Assembly: GCF_015356755.1 (NCBI RefSeq)
Contig: NZ_JADFCO010000061.1
Coordinates: forward strand, 96,169-160,168
Source: Nonlabens antarcticus
GTDB taxonomy: Bacteria; Bacteroidota; Bacteroidia; Flavobacteriales; Flavobacteriaceae
DNA: 64,000 nt
Direction: 5' to 3'
Translations under genes and position numbers: made by a program
Shown here: positions 44,324 to 53,541 of the stretch, one piece after another
Layout: each line of letters opens with the position of its first letter
Numbering within the stretch: position 1 is the first letter of the stretch
The notes under the pieces: generated by a model
Databases searched by the model: none
Told to the model about the DNA's origin: nothing
Seen by the model: the letters and a program-made list of their open reading frames with translations, nothing else

Positions 44324-45212
44324 TTATTAATTTTGTGATGCGTTCTAGGTCCTCCTTGGAGGTGAAAGCAATACTAATTTTTCCTTTTCCCTTAGAATTT
44401 GTCGTGGCGGTAACTTTTGTGTTAAGACGCCCGCTTAGATCTTGAACAGACGATTCTACATAGCTAGGCAGAGAATTGGAAGGTTTTTGCTTTCGCGAAA
44501 GCGAACTATCCTTGGCTCCCTTTACAAGCGCTTCCGTTTCTCTAACCGATAAGCTTTCTGATAGGATCTTTTGATAAATATCGAGTTGTTCCTCTAGACT
44601 TTCGATGGTTATAAGGGCGCGTCCATGTCCCATTGTAATGAAATTATCCCGCATTCCTGTCTGGATAATCGGGTCCAGTTTGAGTAGTCGCAAGTAATTT
44701 GCAATCGCACTGCGACTTTTCCCTACACGCTCGCTCATTTGTTCTTGAGTCAAGTCGATCTCTTCAATCAATCGCTGATAGGATAAGGCAATCTCAATAG
44801 GGTCTAGATCCTGACGCTGGATATTTTCAACCAGAGCCATTTCTAAGGATTCCTGATCGTTTGCAATGCGCACGTAGGCAGGAATCGTTTTTAACCCTAA
44901 GAGTTTAGAAGCACGACAACGACGCTCTCCAGAAACTAATTCAAATTTGCCGAAACCTTTCTTACGAACGGTAATAGGCTGAATAACGCCCAACTCTCTA
45001 ATAGAAGATGCTAGCTCGCGCAAGGATTCTTCATTAAAACTGGTACGTGGCTGGAAGGGGTTCATGTCTATGTCTACCAACGGTAGATCAATGACATTGC
45101 CCACAATTTTATCGGCATTTTTATCTTGTGCCGTATTTATATCGTTTGATGGATCCTTGAGCAAGGCAGATAATCCACGACCTAAGGCCTGTTTTTTAGT
45201 TGCTTTTGCCAT
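44316..45212 (-). CDS. parB: Chromosome-partitioning protein ParB
   Basis: 298 residues. It binds parS sites near the origin and spreads with CTP, working with ParA to segregate the chromosome. Present are the N-terminal box ALGRGLSALL, the CTP/GxxRxxA-type motif LVSGERRCRASKLLG, and the HTH (LTQEQMSERVGKSRSAIANYLRLL). The palindrome encodes Leu238-Lys241 (LSRK) in the linker before the C-terminal dimerisation domain. I could not find a perfect parS (TGTTTCACGTGAAACA) in the window. Confidence 0.96.
   Translation of the reverse strand: MAKATKKQALGRGLSALLKDPSNDINTAQDKNADKIVGNVIDLPLVDIDMNPFQPRTSFNEESLRELASSIRELGVIQPITVRKKGFGKFELVSGERRCRASKLLGLKTIPAYVRIANDQESLEMALVENIQRQDLDPIEIALSYQRLIEEIDLTQEQMSERVGKSRSAIANYLRLLKLDPIIQTGMRDNFITMGHGRALITIESLEEQLDIYQKILSESLSVRETEALVKGAKDSSLSRKQKPSNSLPSYVESSVQDLSGRLNTKVTATTNSKGKGKISIAFTSKEDLERITKLING
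44489..44502. repeat. Palindrome GCTTTCGCGAAAGC, copy 11 (genic, SLSRK frame)
   Basis: Perfect 14-bp core in parB, in the linker before the C-terminal domain. It is the only copy in this third frame. Confidence 0.95.
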
Positions 45213-45216
45213 TCAA

Positions 45217-45981
45217 TTAAGAGTTTTTTTCTATTAATTCATTTGCAAGACTCAAGTAATTCTCAGAGCCTTTACTTGAAGCATCATAATTTATAATGCT
45301 TTCACCATACGACGGTGCTTCACTTAAACGCACATTACGCTGAATGATTGTTTTGAACGTCAAACCTTGAAAATGCTGGTTAACTTCTTCTACCACCTGA
45401 TTTGAAAGTCGCAGTCTGCTATCATACATGGTAAGTAGCAACCCTTCAATATCAAGTTTTTTATTATGTATGTTCTGAACGCTTTTAACGGTATTAAGTA
45501 ATTTACCCAATCCCTCCAACGCAAAATATTCACACTGTATAGGAATCAACACGCTGTCAGCCGCAGATAAAGCATTTAAGGTTAGCAATCCTAGGGAAGG
45601 AGCACAGTCAATTATTATATAGTCATAATCTTCTTTAATGGGCGCTAGTGCCTTGCGCAACATATATTCCCGCTCTTCCATATCTACCAGCTCAATCTCG
45701 ATAGCGACTAAATCAATATGGGCAGGGATAATATCTAGATTAGGTGATTCCGTTTTTACAATGAGATCTTTTGCTGCGGCAGTATGTTCCAGCAGTTGGT
45801 AGGTTCCCATCTCTACATCATCGACATTTATTCCTAATCCAGAAGACGCATTTGCTTGAGGATCTGCATCAATAAGTAATACCTTTTTTTCCAACACGCC
45901 CAGCGATGCCGCTAGGTTAACTGCAGTCGTTGTCTTTCCAACACCACCTTTTTGATTTGCAATTGCAATGATTTTACCCAT
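45217..45981 (-). CDS. parA: Chromosome-partitioning ATPase ParA
   Basis: 254-residue Walker ATPase. Deviant Walker A motif KGGVGKTTT at residues 10-18, switch I/II strands (IDADPQANASSGLG and IIDCAPSLGLLTLNAL) and the usual C-terminal region RLSEAPSYGESI. It drives ParB-bound origin movement. It precedes parB with a 4-nt gap and opens the cluster that continues to DUF1853. Confidence 0.96.
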   Translation of the reverse strand: MGKIIAIANQKGGVGKTTTAVNLAASLGVLEKKVLLIDADPQANASSGLGINVDDVEMGTYQLLEHTAAAKDLIVKTESPNLDIIPAHIDLVAIEIELVDMEEREYMLRKALAPIKEDYDYIIIDCAPSLGLLTLNALSAADSVLIPIQCEYFALEGLGKLLNTVKSVQNIHNKKLDIEGLLLTMYDSRLRLSNQVVEEVNQHFQGLTFKTIIQRNVRLSEAPSYGESIINYDASSKGSENYLSLANELIEKNS

Positions 45982-46096
45982 GAAAACGGTTCCTAAATTT
46001 AAGACAGCTAAAGTAAATATTTCTAACCGGTTTCTTGAGAAACTTATACATTGTTATCCGTCACTTATGTACAGTATAGAAGCCTAACTTTGCGTT

Positions 46097-47338
46097 ATGT
46101 CAAAATTATTGATCATAGGTTACATATGGCCAGAACCGCATCGCACAGCTGCGGGATACCGCATGTTGCAAATAATAGACTTGTTTTTGTCCCAGCATTA
46201 TGAGGTGACTTTATGCTGTGCCGCGAGGATAAAACCCACATCTTCAGAAGCATTAGAATCTCGAGGAATTCCTATGATTCCTATTCAATTAAATAATGAT
46301 GATTTTGACCAATTATTGCAGGAACTTCAACCAGATATCGTTATTTATGATCGGTTTTTAGTTGAAGAGCAGTATGGATGGCGCGTGCGTAAGGTATTAC
46401 CAGCCGCATTACAGATACTGGATACTGAGGATTTGCATTTTCTACGAGATGCCAGAAAAAACCATATTGAAAATCAAATTTCATTAATTCAAAGCTTTAA
46501 AAGCGAACTCGCGATTCGAGAAATAAGCAGTATAAGGAGGGTTGATTTTAGTTTGATCATTTCTAGTATTGAAATGGAGTTTCTAATGAATCAATATCAA
46601 ATGGAATCTAGCCGAATCTTTCATTTGCCATTTTTAATTGACGAAAATGACATCTTAGATCGTTGTAATAAATCAGTACCTTTTGAAGAAAGACAAGGGT
46701 TTTGTACCATAGGAAATTTACGACATGCGCCTAATCTTGATTCGGTTAGACAATTGAAGACTGCAATATGGCCCCAAATACGATCAGAGTTGCCAGAGGC
46801 ACAACTTTTTATTTATGGATCAAATGCGCCACAGGAAGTATTGGAAATGCACGATCCCAAAACAGGTTTTCTTGTAAAAGGTCATGTGCCTAGTGTTGAT
46901 AAGGCGCTTCAAAAGCACCGGTTATTACTCGCGCCGTTGCGTTATGGAGCTGGATTAAAAGGTAAAATATTTGATGCGATGAAGAATGGTATTCCTTCCA
47001 TAATGACAAATATTGCGGCAGAAGGTATGTTTGGTGAACATCCTGCTCCCGGAATTATCCACGATGAACCCATCAATTTTGCTCAGTCAGCGATTGTTTT
47101 GTATTCAGATCAGAAGCGCTGGAATGAATATGCGAATAACGGTTTTAAGATATTAAAAGAGATTTATAAGGAGTCCGCTTTCGCGAAAGCGTTATTTCAA
47201 CACATCGAACAGCATCGAGATAAAGTTTATAAATCGCGAACTTTTGATGAGCAAATGATGATTTACCACGCTGATGCTCATTTTAAATTTATGAGTTACT
47301 GGATCAATGCTAAAAAAGGGGCGGATAGTAAACTTTAA
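46097..47338 (+). CDS. GT4-type glycosyltransferase
   Basis: 413 residues starting IIGYIWPEPHRTAAGYRML, with the C-terminal donor-binding segment LLLAPLRYGAGLKGKIFDAMKNGIPSI. It likely adds a sugar to a surface glycan or lipid. Residues 361-365 (AFAKA) come from the palindrome. The box TAACTTTG (46085-46092) matches TAnnTTTG and ends 4 bp before the ATG, so the transcript may be almost leaderless. No TTG box at the usual distance is seen. Divergent from parA. Confidence 0.85.
   Translation: MSKLLIIGYIWPEPHRTAAGYRMLQIIDLFLSQHYEVTLCCAARIKPTSSEALESRGIPMIPIQLNNDDFDQLLQELQPDIVIYDRFLVEEQYGWRVRKVLPAALQILDTEDLHFLRDARKNHIENQISLIQSFKSELAIREISSIRRVDFSLIISSIEMEFLMNQYQMESSRIFHLPFLIDENDILDRCNKSVPFEERQGFCTIGNLRHAPNLDSVRQLKTAIWPQIRSELPEAQLFIYGSNAPQEVLEMHDPKTGFLVKGHVPSVDKALQKHRLLLAPLRYGAGLKGKIFDAMKNGIPSIMTNIAAEGMFGEHPAPGIIHDEPINFAQSAIVLYSDQKRWNEYANNGFKILKEIYKESAFAKALFQHIEQHRDKVYKSRTFDEQMMIYHADAHFKFMSYWINAKKGADSKL
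47177..47190. repeat. Palindrome GCTTTCGCGAAAGC, copy 12 (genic, AFAKA frame)
   Basis: Perfect core near the 3' end of the glycosyltransferase gene, Ala361 to Ala365. Confidence 0.95.
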
Positions 47339-47402
47339 GTATAATGGCGGTGTAGCAGGGAGATTTGCGCGATAAAGAATACATGCCAATTATAAATTAG
47401 CG

Positions 47403-47448
47403 AAAAAATAATGCGGATCAACATCTTAAACCGATATAAATCCGCATT
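47403..47448 (-). terminator. Likely terminator of the SnoaL-like pseudogene
   Basis: Arms 47410-47418 (AATGCGGAT) and 47440-47448 pair over 9 bp around a 21-nt loop, followed on the minus strand by a T-run. Also lies after the convergent glycosyltransferase gene. Confidence 0.65.
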
Positions 47449-47469
47449 TATATTCTTGTAAATGAATTT

Positions 47470-47883
47470 TTAAACTGGTTGAACTCCCAGTTGTTTTAGA
47501 ATTCCCAGTTCGTCGGTAGATCCCCAACGCTCTACTAATTTACCATCTTCAAACTTGCCTATTTGCATCCCTCGAACGCTGAATTGTTTTCCGGTAGGTG
47601 CAACTCCCATAAAGTTTCCTTTGTGAGTTCCAGTGGCAGTGTAGGCAAAACTCACATTATCCTCATCAGTTACAATGTGCTCCACTTTTATACCAAAATC
47701 AGGAAACGCAGATCGCATCATGCTAAAAAAGTCTATAAATCATTGAGGGCCATCACCTTGAATATCTGCGGGATCGTGATCTTTGACTTTATCTGAGACA
47801 ACTTCTCTAATAATCTCTAACTTTCCTGTGTTTACAGCTTCGCCAAATCTTTCTTGTGCTTTTATATTTTTATTTGTGCTCAT
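47470..47883 (-). pseudogene. SnoaL-like ester cyclase-type gene broken by an in-frame stop
   Basis: One continuous frame of 137 codons, ATG at 47881-47883, is interrupted at codon 48 by TGA (47740-47742). The part before reads MSTNKNIKAQERFGEA ... KVKDHDPADIQGDGPQ and the part after FIDFFSMMRSAFPDFGI, which together look like a SnoaL-type polyketide cyclase/ester cyclase: about 130 residues with the DHDP and FPD motifs. The stop stands where Gly (GGA) would be expected, a single-base change. The downstream 83 residues could be read from an internal Met but would lack the start of the fold. No frameshift is needed. Confidence 0.75.
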
Positions 47884-47998
47884 AAATTTATTTTTATGAC
47901 CTTAAAGTTAGCGACTACTTATAATTAAGCTCTAAAATTACCGTTAAATGGACACTTACACATGAGTACTTTAAAATCGTAATAAGGCAGAAGATGAC

Positions 47999-48367
47999 TT
48001 ATTCCTGACGATCTAATAATTTTTTAGAGACTTTAAAATCAGCGCGGTAAACCATTTCTTTCTGTGCCCGTTTCAATTTCCCAAATGCCGATTTGTACCA
48101 TTGTGGATGCGTTGATTTCTTGCGATAAACTTCATGATTGTCCGTACCAAAAAGTTTGCCGTCGTGATAAGCTTCCATATCAAATATTCCAATACCATAA
48201 TGCTCTGCTCGCAGGAGGATGGAGGCAAAGTCATCTTCTGAAAAGTAATTTTTGTCAGCTTCAAGGCCTTCGTTTTTATTATCTAGACCGTAAAAAACCT
48301 TTTCTACTAAGAAGGTTTGCTCCTTTAAGAGGTCGTTATCTGGTGTTGTATTTTCTTCTGTACTCAT
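47999..48367 (-). CDS. Small conserved-looking protein of unknown function
   Basis: 122 residues without signal peptide or membrane helix. The stretch EAYHDGKLFGTDNHEVYRKKSTHPQWYKSAFGKLKR is well ordered and looks like a family core; I think similar short proteins exist in Flavobacteria but cannot name a function. It starts 8 bp after the helicase stop, so may be cotranscribed with it. Confidence 0.65.
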   Translation of the reverse strand: MSTEENTTPDNDLLKEQTFLVEKVFYGLDNKNEGLEADKNYFSEDDFASILLRAEHYGIGIFDMEAYHDGKLFGTDNHEVYRKKSTHPQWYKSAFGKLKRAQKEMVYRADFKVSKKLLDRQE

Positions 48368-48375
48368 AAAATATT

Positions 48376-49695
48376 TTATTGATCTAAAAGCGAGATGCGA
48401 ACTTTTCGCTTCTTGATTTTACTATTGTTTAATGTGTTAATTAGGTCAAAGGCTTTATTGTAAGGAACAGCCACAAAAGCACAATCTTGTTTAAGTTCAA
48501 TTACTCCTAGTTCCTCTTTTTCTAGGTTTCCTTGTTTAAAGAATAGACCAGCAATATCACCTTTTGATATTTTATCTTTTCGACCGCCCGAAATATACAG
48601 GGTTTCCCATTTTTGAATAGACTTTGGCTTTTTGACTTCAGGAATTTCTACAAGCTGTGCATCTTCAATAAAGTCAGGCAACTCTTGTTGAACATATTTT
48701 ATTAAATAGGCGGTTCCTTTTGCATTCATTCTTGCTGTTCTACCGTTCCTATGAATGAACTCCTCCCTTTTATAAGGCAATTGGAAATGAATAATAAAGT
48801 CAAGATCTGGAACATCGATCCCACGTGCAGCAAGGTCTGTTGCAAGCAGTATCCTGTGTGTTCCATTCCTGAATTTTATCAATGCGCGTTCTCGATCCAG
48901 TTGTTCCAGTCCACCGTAAAAAACAGAATGCTCCAGTTCCCGGTCACTTAAATACTCGCTTACGTCTGCAATGGTGTCCTTTAAATTACAAAAGATAATT
49001 CCACGGCCGGGAGCTACAAACGCGAGCAAATCCCTAAGACTACTCAGTTTATCTTCCGTTTTTGAAACAACAGTTTTTAATTTAAGTTTAGATTTTTCCT
49101 CTACTAAATAATTGAGTTTTTTAGGAACGCTCATTTTCATAAATCGCGGAATACCGACCTTCTGCGTGGCAGACGTTAGTATTCTTTTGTTGAGCTTAGG
49201 AAGTGACTCAGCAATCTCTTTCATCTCACTTTCAAACCCTGTTTCTAATGATTTATCAAACTCATCTAATACTAATGTTTTAAGTTCATCAATGGCAAAA
49301 TTGCCACGGCGTAAATGATCTGCTACCCGTCCTGGTGTTCCTATTAAAATTGCGGGAGGTGTAGAAAGTAAAATTTTATCACCAGATCCTGAACGTCCAC
49401 CATAAACAGCATTAACTTTAAAACCGCTGCCCATTTCTCGCAATACTTGCTCTATTTGTATGGCTAGTTCTCTAGAGGGAACAAGTATCAGTACTTGAAC
49501 TTTATGAATATCTGGATTTAAAGCAGCCACAATGGGCAAAAGAAATGCTAGTGTTTTTCCAGTACCTGTAGGAGAAAGAAGTACAATCTGATCGTTTGAT
49601 TTGATAGCTTCATGTGCAGCTACCTGCATCTCATTTAATCGTTCAATCCCTAATTTCTTAAGGATTTGCTGTTGGCTTTTTATGGACTCACTCAT
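48376..49695 (-). CDS. DEAD-box-type RNA helicase, DbpA-like
   Basis: 439 residues. ATP-dependent RNA helicase with motif I SPTGTGKT, motif Ia PSRELAIQ, motif II DEFD (Glu and Asp kept, Ala replaced by Phe), motif III SAT and motif VI HRNGRTAR. The C-terminal 75 residues (KISKGDIAGLFFKQGNLEKEELG onward) match the DbpA RNA-binding domain, which targets 23S rRNA hairpin 92 in Escherichia coli. It therefore likely works in large-subunit assembly. Probably monocistronic or with the small gene downstream. Confidence 0.9.
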   Translation of the reverse strand: MSESIKSQQQILKKLGIERLNEMQVAAHEAIKSNDQIVLLSPTGTGKTLAFLLPIVAALNPDIHKVQVLILVPSRELAIQIEQVLREMGSGFKVNAVYGGRSGSGDKILLSTPPAILIGTPGRVADHLRRGNFAIDELKTLVLDEFDKSLETGFESEMKEIAESLPKLNKRILTSATQKVGIPRFMKMSVPKKLNYLVEEKSKLKLKTVVSKTEDKLSSLRDLLAFVAPGRGIIFCNLKDTIADVSEYLSDRELEHSVFYGGLEQLDRERALIKFRNGTHRILLATDLAARGIDVPDLDFIIHFQLPYKREEFIHRNGRTARMNAKGTAYLIKYVQQELPDFIEDAQLVEIPEVKKPKSIQKWETLYISGGRKDKISKGDIAGLFFKQGNLEKEELGVIELKQDCAFVAVPYNKAFDLINTLNNSKIKKRKVRISLLDQ

Positions 49696-49841
49696 GTGAC
49701 AAAGGTAATGAGTAGTTTATGGTATTAAATGAAAATAATTAAAGCATCGAACATGCTATACCTGGCTAAAAGCTGGATTCTCAAAAGTAACTTCTTTAGA
49801 AAAGAGGAAATCAGAATTCAACTAAAATACATATTCGAGAA

Positions 49842-50138
49842 TTAGTCATTCTCGTATAATCTCAGTCGGTTTTTCAGACTGTGAAGCTCTTTGCGTAACT
49901 CTTGCTCTTTTTGCAGAAGATTAAGCACCACATCTATTCCTTCTAAATTAACTTCTAACTCATTATGTAGCCTGATGATTTTTTCTAAATCACTGATCTG
50001 ATCTTTGTGTATGAATTGGGTTTGCTCTATTATTTCAACATGTATAAGACCCATCTTCTGTAAAGTATCTACAAAAGAGAATTCAACATTGTAATGCAAA
50101 CAAATAGTTTGTGCGGGTATCATTGCTTGTTCATTCAT
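49842..50138 (-). CDS. cbpM: CbpM-like chaperone modulator
   Basis: 98 residues. CbpM binds the J-domain of CbpA and regulates its cochaperone activity. The sequence ([59 protein letters not shown]) matches the MerR-like helix pattern with a C-terminal coiled coil. It overlaps the end of the cbpA gene by 4 nt, the usual operon order. Confidence 0.85.
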   Translation of the reverse strand: MNEQAMIPAQTICLHYNVEFSFVDTLQKMGLIHVEIIEQTQFIHKDQISDLEKIIRLHNELEVNLEGIDVVLNLLQKEQELRKELHSLKNRLRLYEND

Positions 50139-51028
50139 TGGTTCTTAATTTTTTGAAGTTCCGTGAATAATTCTTTTTCTCTATCGGTAAGGTTTGTCGG
50201 GATCTTAATGTGGTAGGTGATGATCAAATCACCATGCTGGTTCTCCTTCTTGTAAACTGGAAACCCTTTACCTTTTAGTTTGACCTTTGATTCATTCTCA
50301 ATTCCTGGCTTAATTTTCAATTTTACCTGACCATCAAATGTGTCAACCGTAATTTCTCCTCCTAAAATGGAAGTATAAAGATCCAGATCAACATTGCTGT
50401 ATAAATTATTGCCCTCGCGTTTAAAAAAGGCATCATTTGCAATATTGAACTTAATATAGAGATCGCCCTTAGGTCCTCCATTTCTTCCGGAACCACCTTT
50501 TCCTGAAATTTTAATAACCTGTCCATTATCAACACCTGCGGGAATCGTAAGTCTTATTTTTGAACCATTTACGGTAAGCACCTGTTGCTGACTGGTGTAA
50601 ACATCTTTTAAGGTTAAATTCAATTCAGCATTGAAATCTTGACCTTTGAATCTAGGATTACGACCTTGATTAAAGGAAGATCCCCCACCTCCAAACATGG
50701 AATTTATAAAATCGTCATACTCGCTTTGAGAAAACCCTTGTTGAGCTGATGATCCGGATGTTCTTTGACTGCTACGATTATCAGATTGATTATAGGATCT
50801 AGCATTATTCCAGTCTTGGCTATATTGATCGTGTTTTTTACGATTTTCAGGATCGCTCAGGACTTCATTAGCCTCGTTAATTTCCTTGAATTTTTGCTCT
50901 GCGTCCTTATTGTCTGGGTTGAGGTCAGGATGATATTTACGAGCAAGTTTTCTATATGCAGTTTTAATTTCTTTAACTGTTGCTGTATTTGAAACACCCA
51001 GCACTTTATAATAATCTTTAAAATCCAT
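50135..51028 (-). CDS. cbpA: CbpA/DnaJ-type cochaperone
   Basis: 297 residues. J-domain at 1-70 with His33-Pro34-Asp35, a Gly/Ser-rich flexible linker, then two CTD substrate-binding domains (about 125-290). It lacks the zinc-finger cysteines of DnaJ, as CbpA does. It stimulates DnaK and may bind curved DNA. Followed by cbpM with a 4-nt overlap. Confidence 0.92.
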   Translation of the reverse strand: MDFKDYYKVLGVSNTATVKEIKTAYRKLARKYHPDLNPDNKDAEQKFKEINEANEVLSDPENRKKHDQYSQDWNNARSYNQSDNRSSQRTSGSSAQQGFSQSEYDDFINSMFGGGGSSFNQGRNPRFKGQDFNAELNLTLKDVYTSQQQVLTVNGSKIRLTIPAGVDNGQVIKISGKGGSGRNGGPKGDLYIKFNIANDAFFKREGNNLYSNVDLDLYTSILGGEITVDTFDGQVKLKIKPGIENESKVKLKGKGFPVYKKENQHGDLIITYHIKIPTNLTDREKELFTELQKIKNQ

Positions 51029-51404
51029 TAATTGATTTTGTTTTGTTATTTGTGATCTTCAGGATTCTTTTGAAGCAATGAAACAAGAATCTAAGTTAGC
51101 ATATAAATCTGGTATCGGAAGGATATGGCGTGTGGACTAAGAATTAAATTTGAAAAAGAAGTTCATAAAAACGCATCTTTGATATGCTTCTAACAAATTT
51201 TGAAATTCAAAAGGCTAGTACATAAATCAAATAAAACGTGGTATAGTAAAATGCTTTCAATCTTAAAAATAGAATCAATATCACAACAGGTAGAAGTTAG
51301 CTACAAAATGAAATTATCGTTCTTAGACCTAATTTGAATAGTGCCAGTATGTACACGAAAGATTATTTGGCAATTGCAACTGAATTTAATTTAAACCCTT
51401 AAAC
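51029..51404. other. Intergenic stretch upstream of cbpA
   Basis: No gene, strong hairpin or repeat found. It holds the cbpA promoter region and, at its left side in plus coordinates, a 22-codon frame I do not consider real. Confidence 0.5.
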
Positions 51405-51432
51405 AAAAAAAGGGAGGCTATAACTGCCTCCC
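51405..51432 (-). terminator. Terminator of the PLP-enzyme gene
   Basis: Arms 51412-51418 (GGGAGGC) and 51426-51432 with a 7-nt loop; on the minus strand seven T residues follow. Confidence 0.85.
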
Positions 51433-51438
51433 GATTAA

Positions 51439-53280
51439 TTATATACTTTTTACAAATTCTGTAAAAACTTGTTTATGCCTTTCCAAGTCTAAATTTGGCG
51501 ACAGCGATGCACGTACTATATAATCCTTATCCCCTTCTTTAGTGGTTCCCTGAGTAGATGTGGCTGGAATGGTCCAATAACATCCTTTTACTTGTCCATA
51601 ACTCACGCAGAATTTACTTTCCTGTGGAATTTCAGTAATCATCAGGTTGATTAATTTTAAGTTTAATTTTCTCTTGTAAGCTTCCTTTTCTGCGGCGTTC
51701 TCGCCTTTGGTAGGCAGATCTAATGAAAATACAGATGGAGTAAACCCTGCGCTTGCCAGCTCTTCCGATACAAAATTGATTTTTGCGCCTGGCAACGTCT
51801 CGTGAATAAAGTTTACGAATTCGCGAGTGTTTTTATAAGCCTCGATAATTCTTTCATTCATAGAAGGTAACTGTTCTGCCAGTATTTTATATTGAAGACC
51901 GGTAGCCTCATTATCACATAGATTGAGATGCATTTCTATTTTAGACATCAATCCTTCCGTTTTGTTATTTCCAACACAGTATCCAGCAGTACATTTTCCA
52001 CCACTTGGAAATTTGGATCCACTAGCAAAGGAAATCGTTCTTACTGCCGACAGTATTTCACCTTCACCTAGGAAGTGTACGTTTGGGCAAAATGTTTGAT
52101 CTAGAATAAAAACAGGATCGATGGCAGTTGCTCCTTCAGGTGTTTTGCGAGTTACCGTTAGCACCTCTTTTAACTTTAATAGATCTGGAACTTCAACTCT
52201 GGGATTTGTTGGAATTTCTGCGATGATGTAGGGCACTGCATTCTCGCTAGCGATCATTTTCAAAACCTTATCGATACTTTGCACCATATCGTTGTCACCA
52301 TCTACGGGTAAATCAACGATGTCAACATTATCTAGACAAGCAGCGACTCTTCGTGCTTGGTCATTTGTACCACCATAGCAGTTAGGTGGGACTATAAACT
52401 TAATTCTCTTACCTGGGTGCTGTTCAATGGCATTATCCACAAGCCCCATCATAATAGCATATTGGATGGATAAACCACTAGAACCAACTAAAGCTTTTGT
52501 AGTAGTGCCCGTAACCTCATTAACAGAGGATTCAACTTTGTTTTTGCTCGAATCATCATTATCCTCATGCCTTTTCCTAGATGAGTCTATCATCAATTTG
52601 AGAGCTTGTAGTGAATCGGCAGGCGTCATTGCAATGGTTTCTCTCCTTCTGACGTGTTGAATATCAGAAATGAATTTTGCATTTTCTTTACCGTTAATTA
52701 GTAATATACTCCCTAATTTTTTAAAAACGTTTACAAAAAAGTCGACGTTGGGAGGGAGCTCTATTTTCGCAAAACCTTGATCTTGAGAAATAAAAATGGT
52801 GCTTCCATTAAATTTTGGAGCACTTTTAAAATCATTTATTTTCTTGAGGTCAAATTTGTATTGATACACTCTTTTTAAAATTTCAGCATCAAAATGTTCT
52901 GGTAAATCACCAGAATATAGGATTTGAGTATTTCGATTTTCAAGAGAATTCTTTCTTAGAATAGAAAGTACGGGCATCGTCATTGAGGAAAAACTAATCA
53001 CATTCTCCGCATTTAGATTATTCAACTTCCCAATACCCCATTCTAGTACACAAGATAAAGGATGTCCTAAACGAATGTAATCGTAAGCTGTGGGAAGTTT
53101 GTCAAGTGCCGAAGTTTGAGAATTATGATCCTTGTATAAATTATCTAATTCTTCTAGAAATTCAGTTTTTGCTAATTCCTCATTATAAATGTCAAGTCTA
53201 TGTGTGGTAATCCCTAACCATCCGGCAGGCATGTTTTCAATAATGTCTTTGATATAATTCATCACATTGCTGTGGTTCAT
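51439..53280 (-). CDS. PLP-dependent enzyme of the Cys/Met metabolism type with long N-terminal extension
   Basis: 613 residues. The C-terminal two thirds resemble the Cys/Met metabolism PLP family (cystathionine synthases and lyases): EIPTNPRVEVPDL, ILDQTFCPN and the PLP-lysine segment SGSKFPSGGKCTAGY (Lys423). The N-terminal 250 residues are extra compared with the 380-400 residue family norm and contain no domain I know. Substrate therefore uncertain. Transcribed alone, with a strong terminator. Confidence 0.8.
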   Translation of the reverse strand: MNHSNVMNYIKDIIENMPAGWLGITTHRLDIYNEELAKTEFLEELDNLYKDHNSQTSALDKLPTAYDYIRLGHPLSCVLEWGIGKLNNLNAENVISFSSMTMPVLSILRKNSLENRNTQILYSGDLPEHFDAEILKRVYQYKFDLKKINDFKSAPKFNGSTIFISQDQGFAKIELPPNVDFFVNVFKKLGSILLINGKENAKFISDIQHVRRRETIAMTPADSLQALKLMIDSSRKRHEDNDDSSKNKVESSVNEVTGTTTKALVGSSGLSIQYAIMMGLVDNAIEQHPGKRIKFIVPPNCYGGTNDQARRVAACLDNVDIVDLPVDGDNDMVQSIDKVLKMIASENAVPYIIAEIPTNPRVEVPDLLKLKEVLTVTRKTPEGATAIDPVFILDQTFCPNVHFLGEGEILSAVRTISFASGSKFPSGGKCTAGYCVGNNKTEGLMSKIEMHLNLCDNEATGLQYKILAEQLPSMNERIIEAYKNTREFVNFIHETLPGAKINFVSEELASAGFTPSVFSLDLPTKGENAAEKEAYKRKLNLKLINLMITEIPQESKFCVSYGQVKGCYWTIPATSTQGTTKEGDKDYIVRASLSPNLDLERHKQVFTEFVKSI

Positions 53281-53541
53281 ATTTTATTATTTTAGATATA
53301 ATTGTAATATACATTCGTTGGTTCAATTTTAAAAGCGCTGGACCACGATTTCTCCTATGGTACTTTAGGTTTTAATGATGGCAAAGGGAAATGCTCCTTG
53401 CGTTAACATTCAATAGCACTGAAATGGAAAGTTTTAGATTAATATTATAAACTTAAAATTAATTTTGCCTTTTGATTAAAGCTCCGATATAAATTGTAAG
53501 TATTTCTAAATAGCACGAAATAAAAAGTTATTATAACCCCC

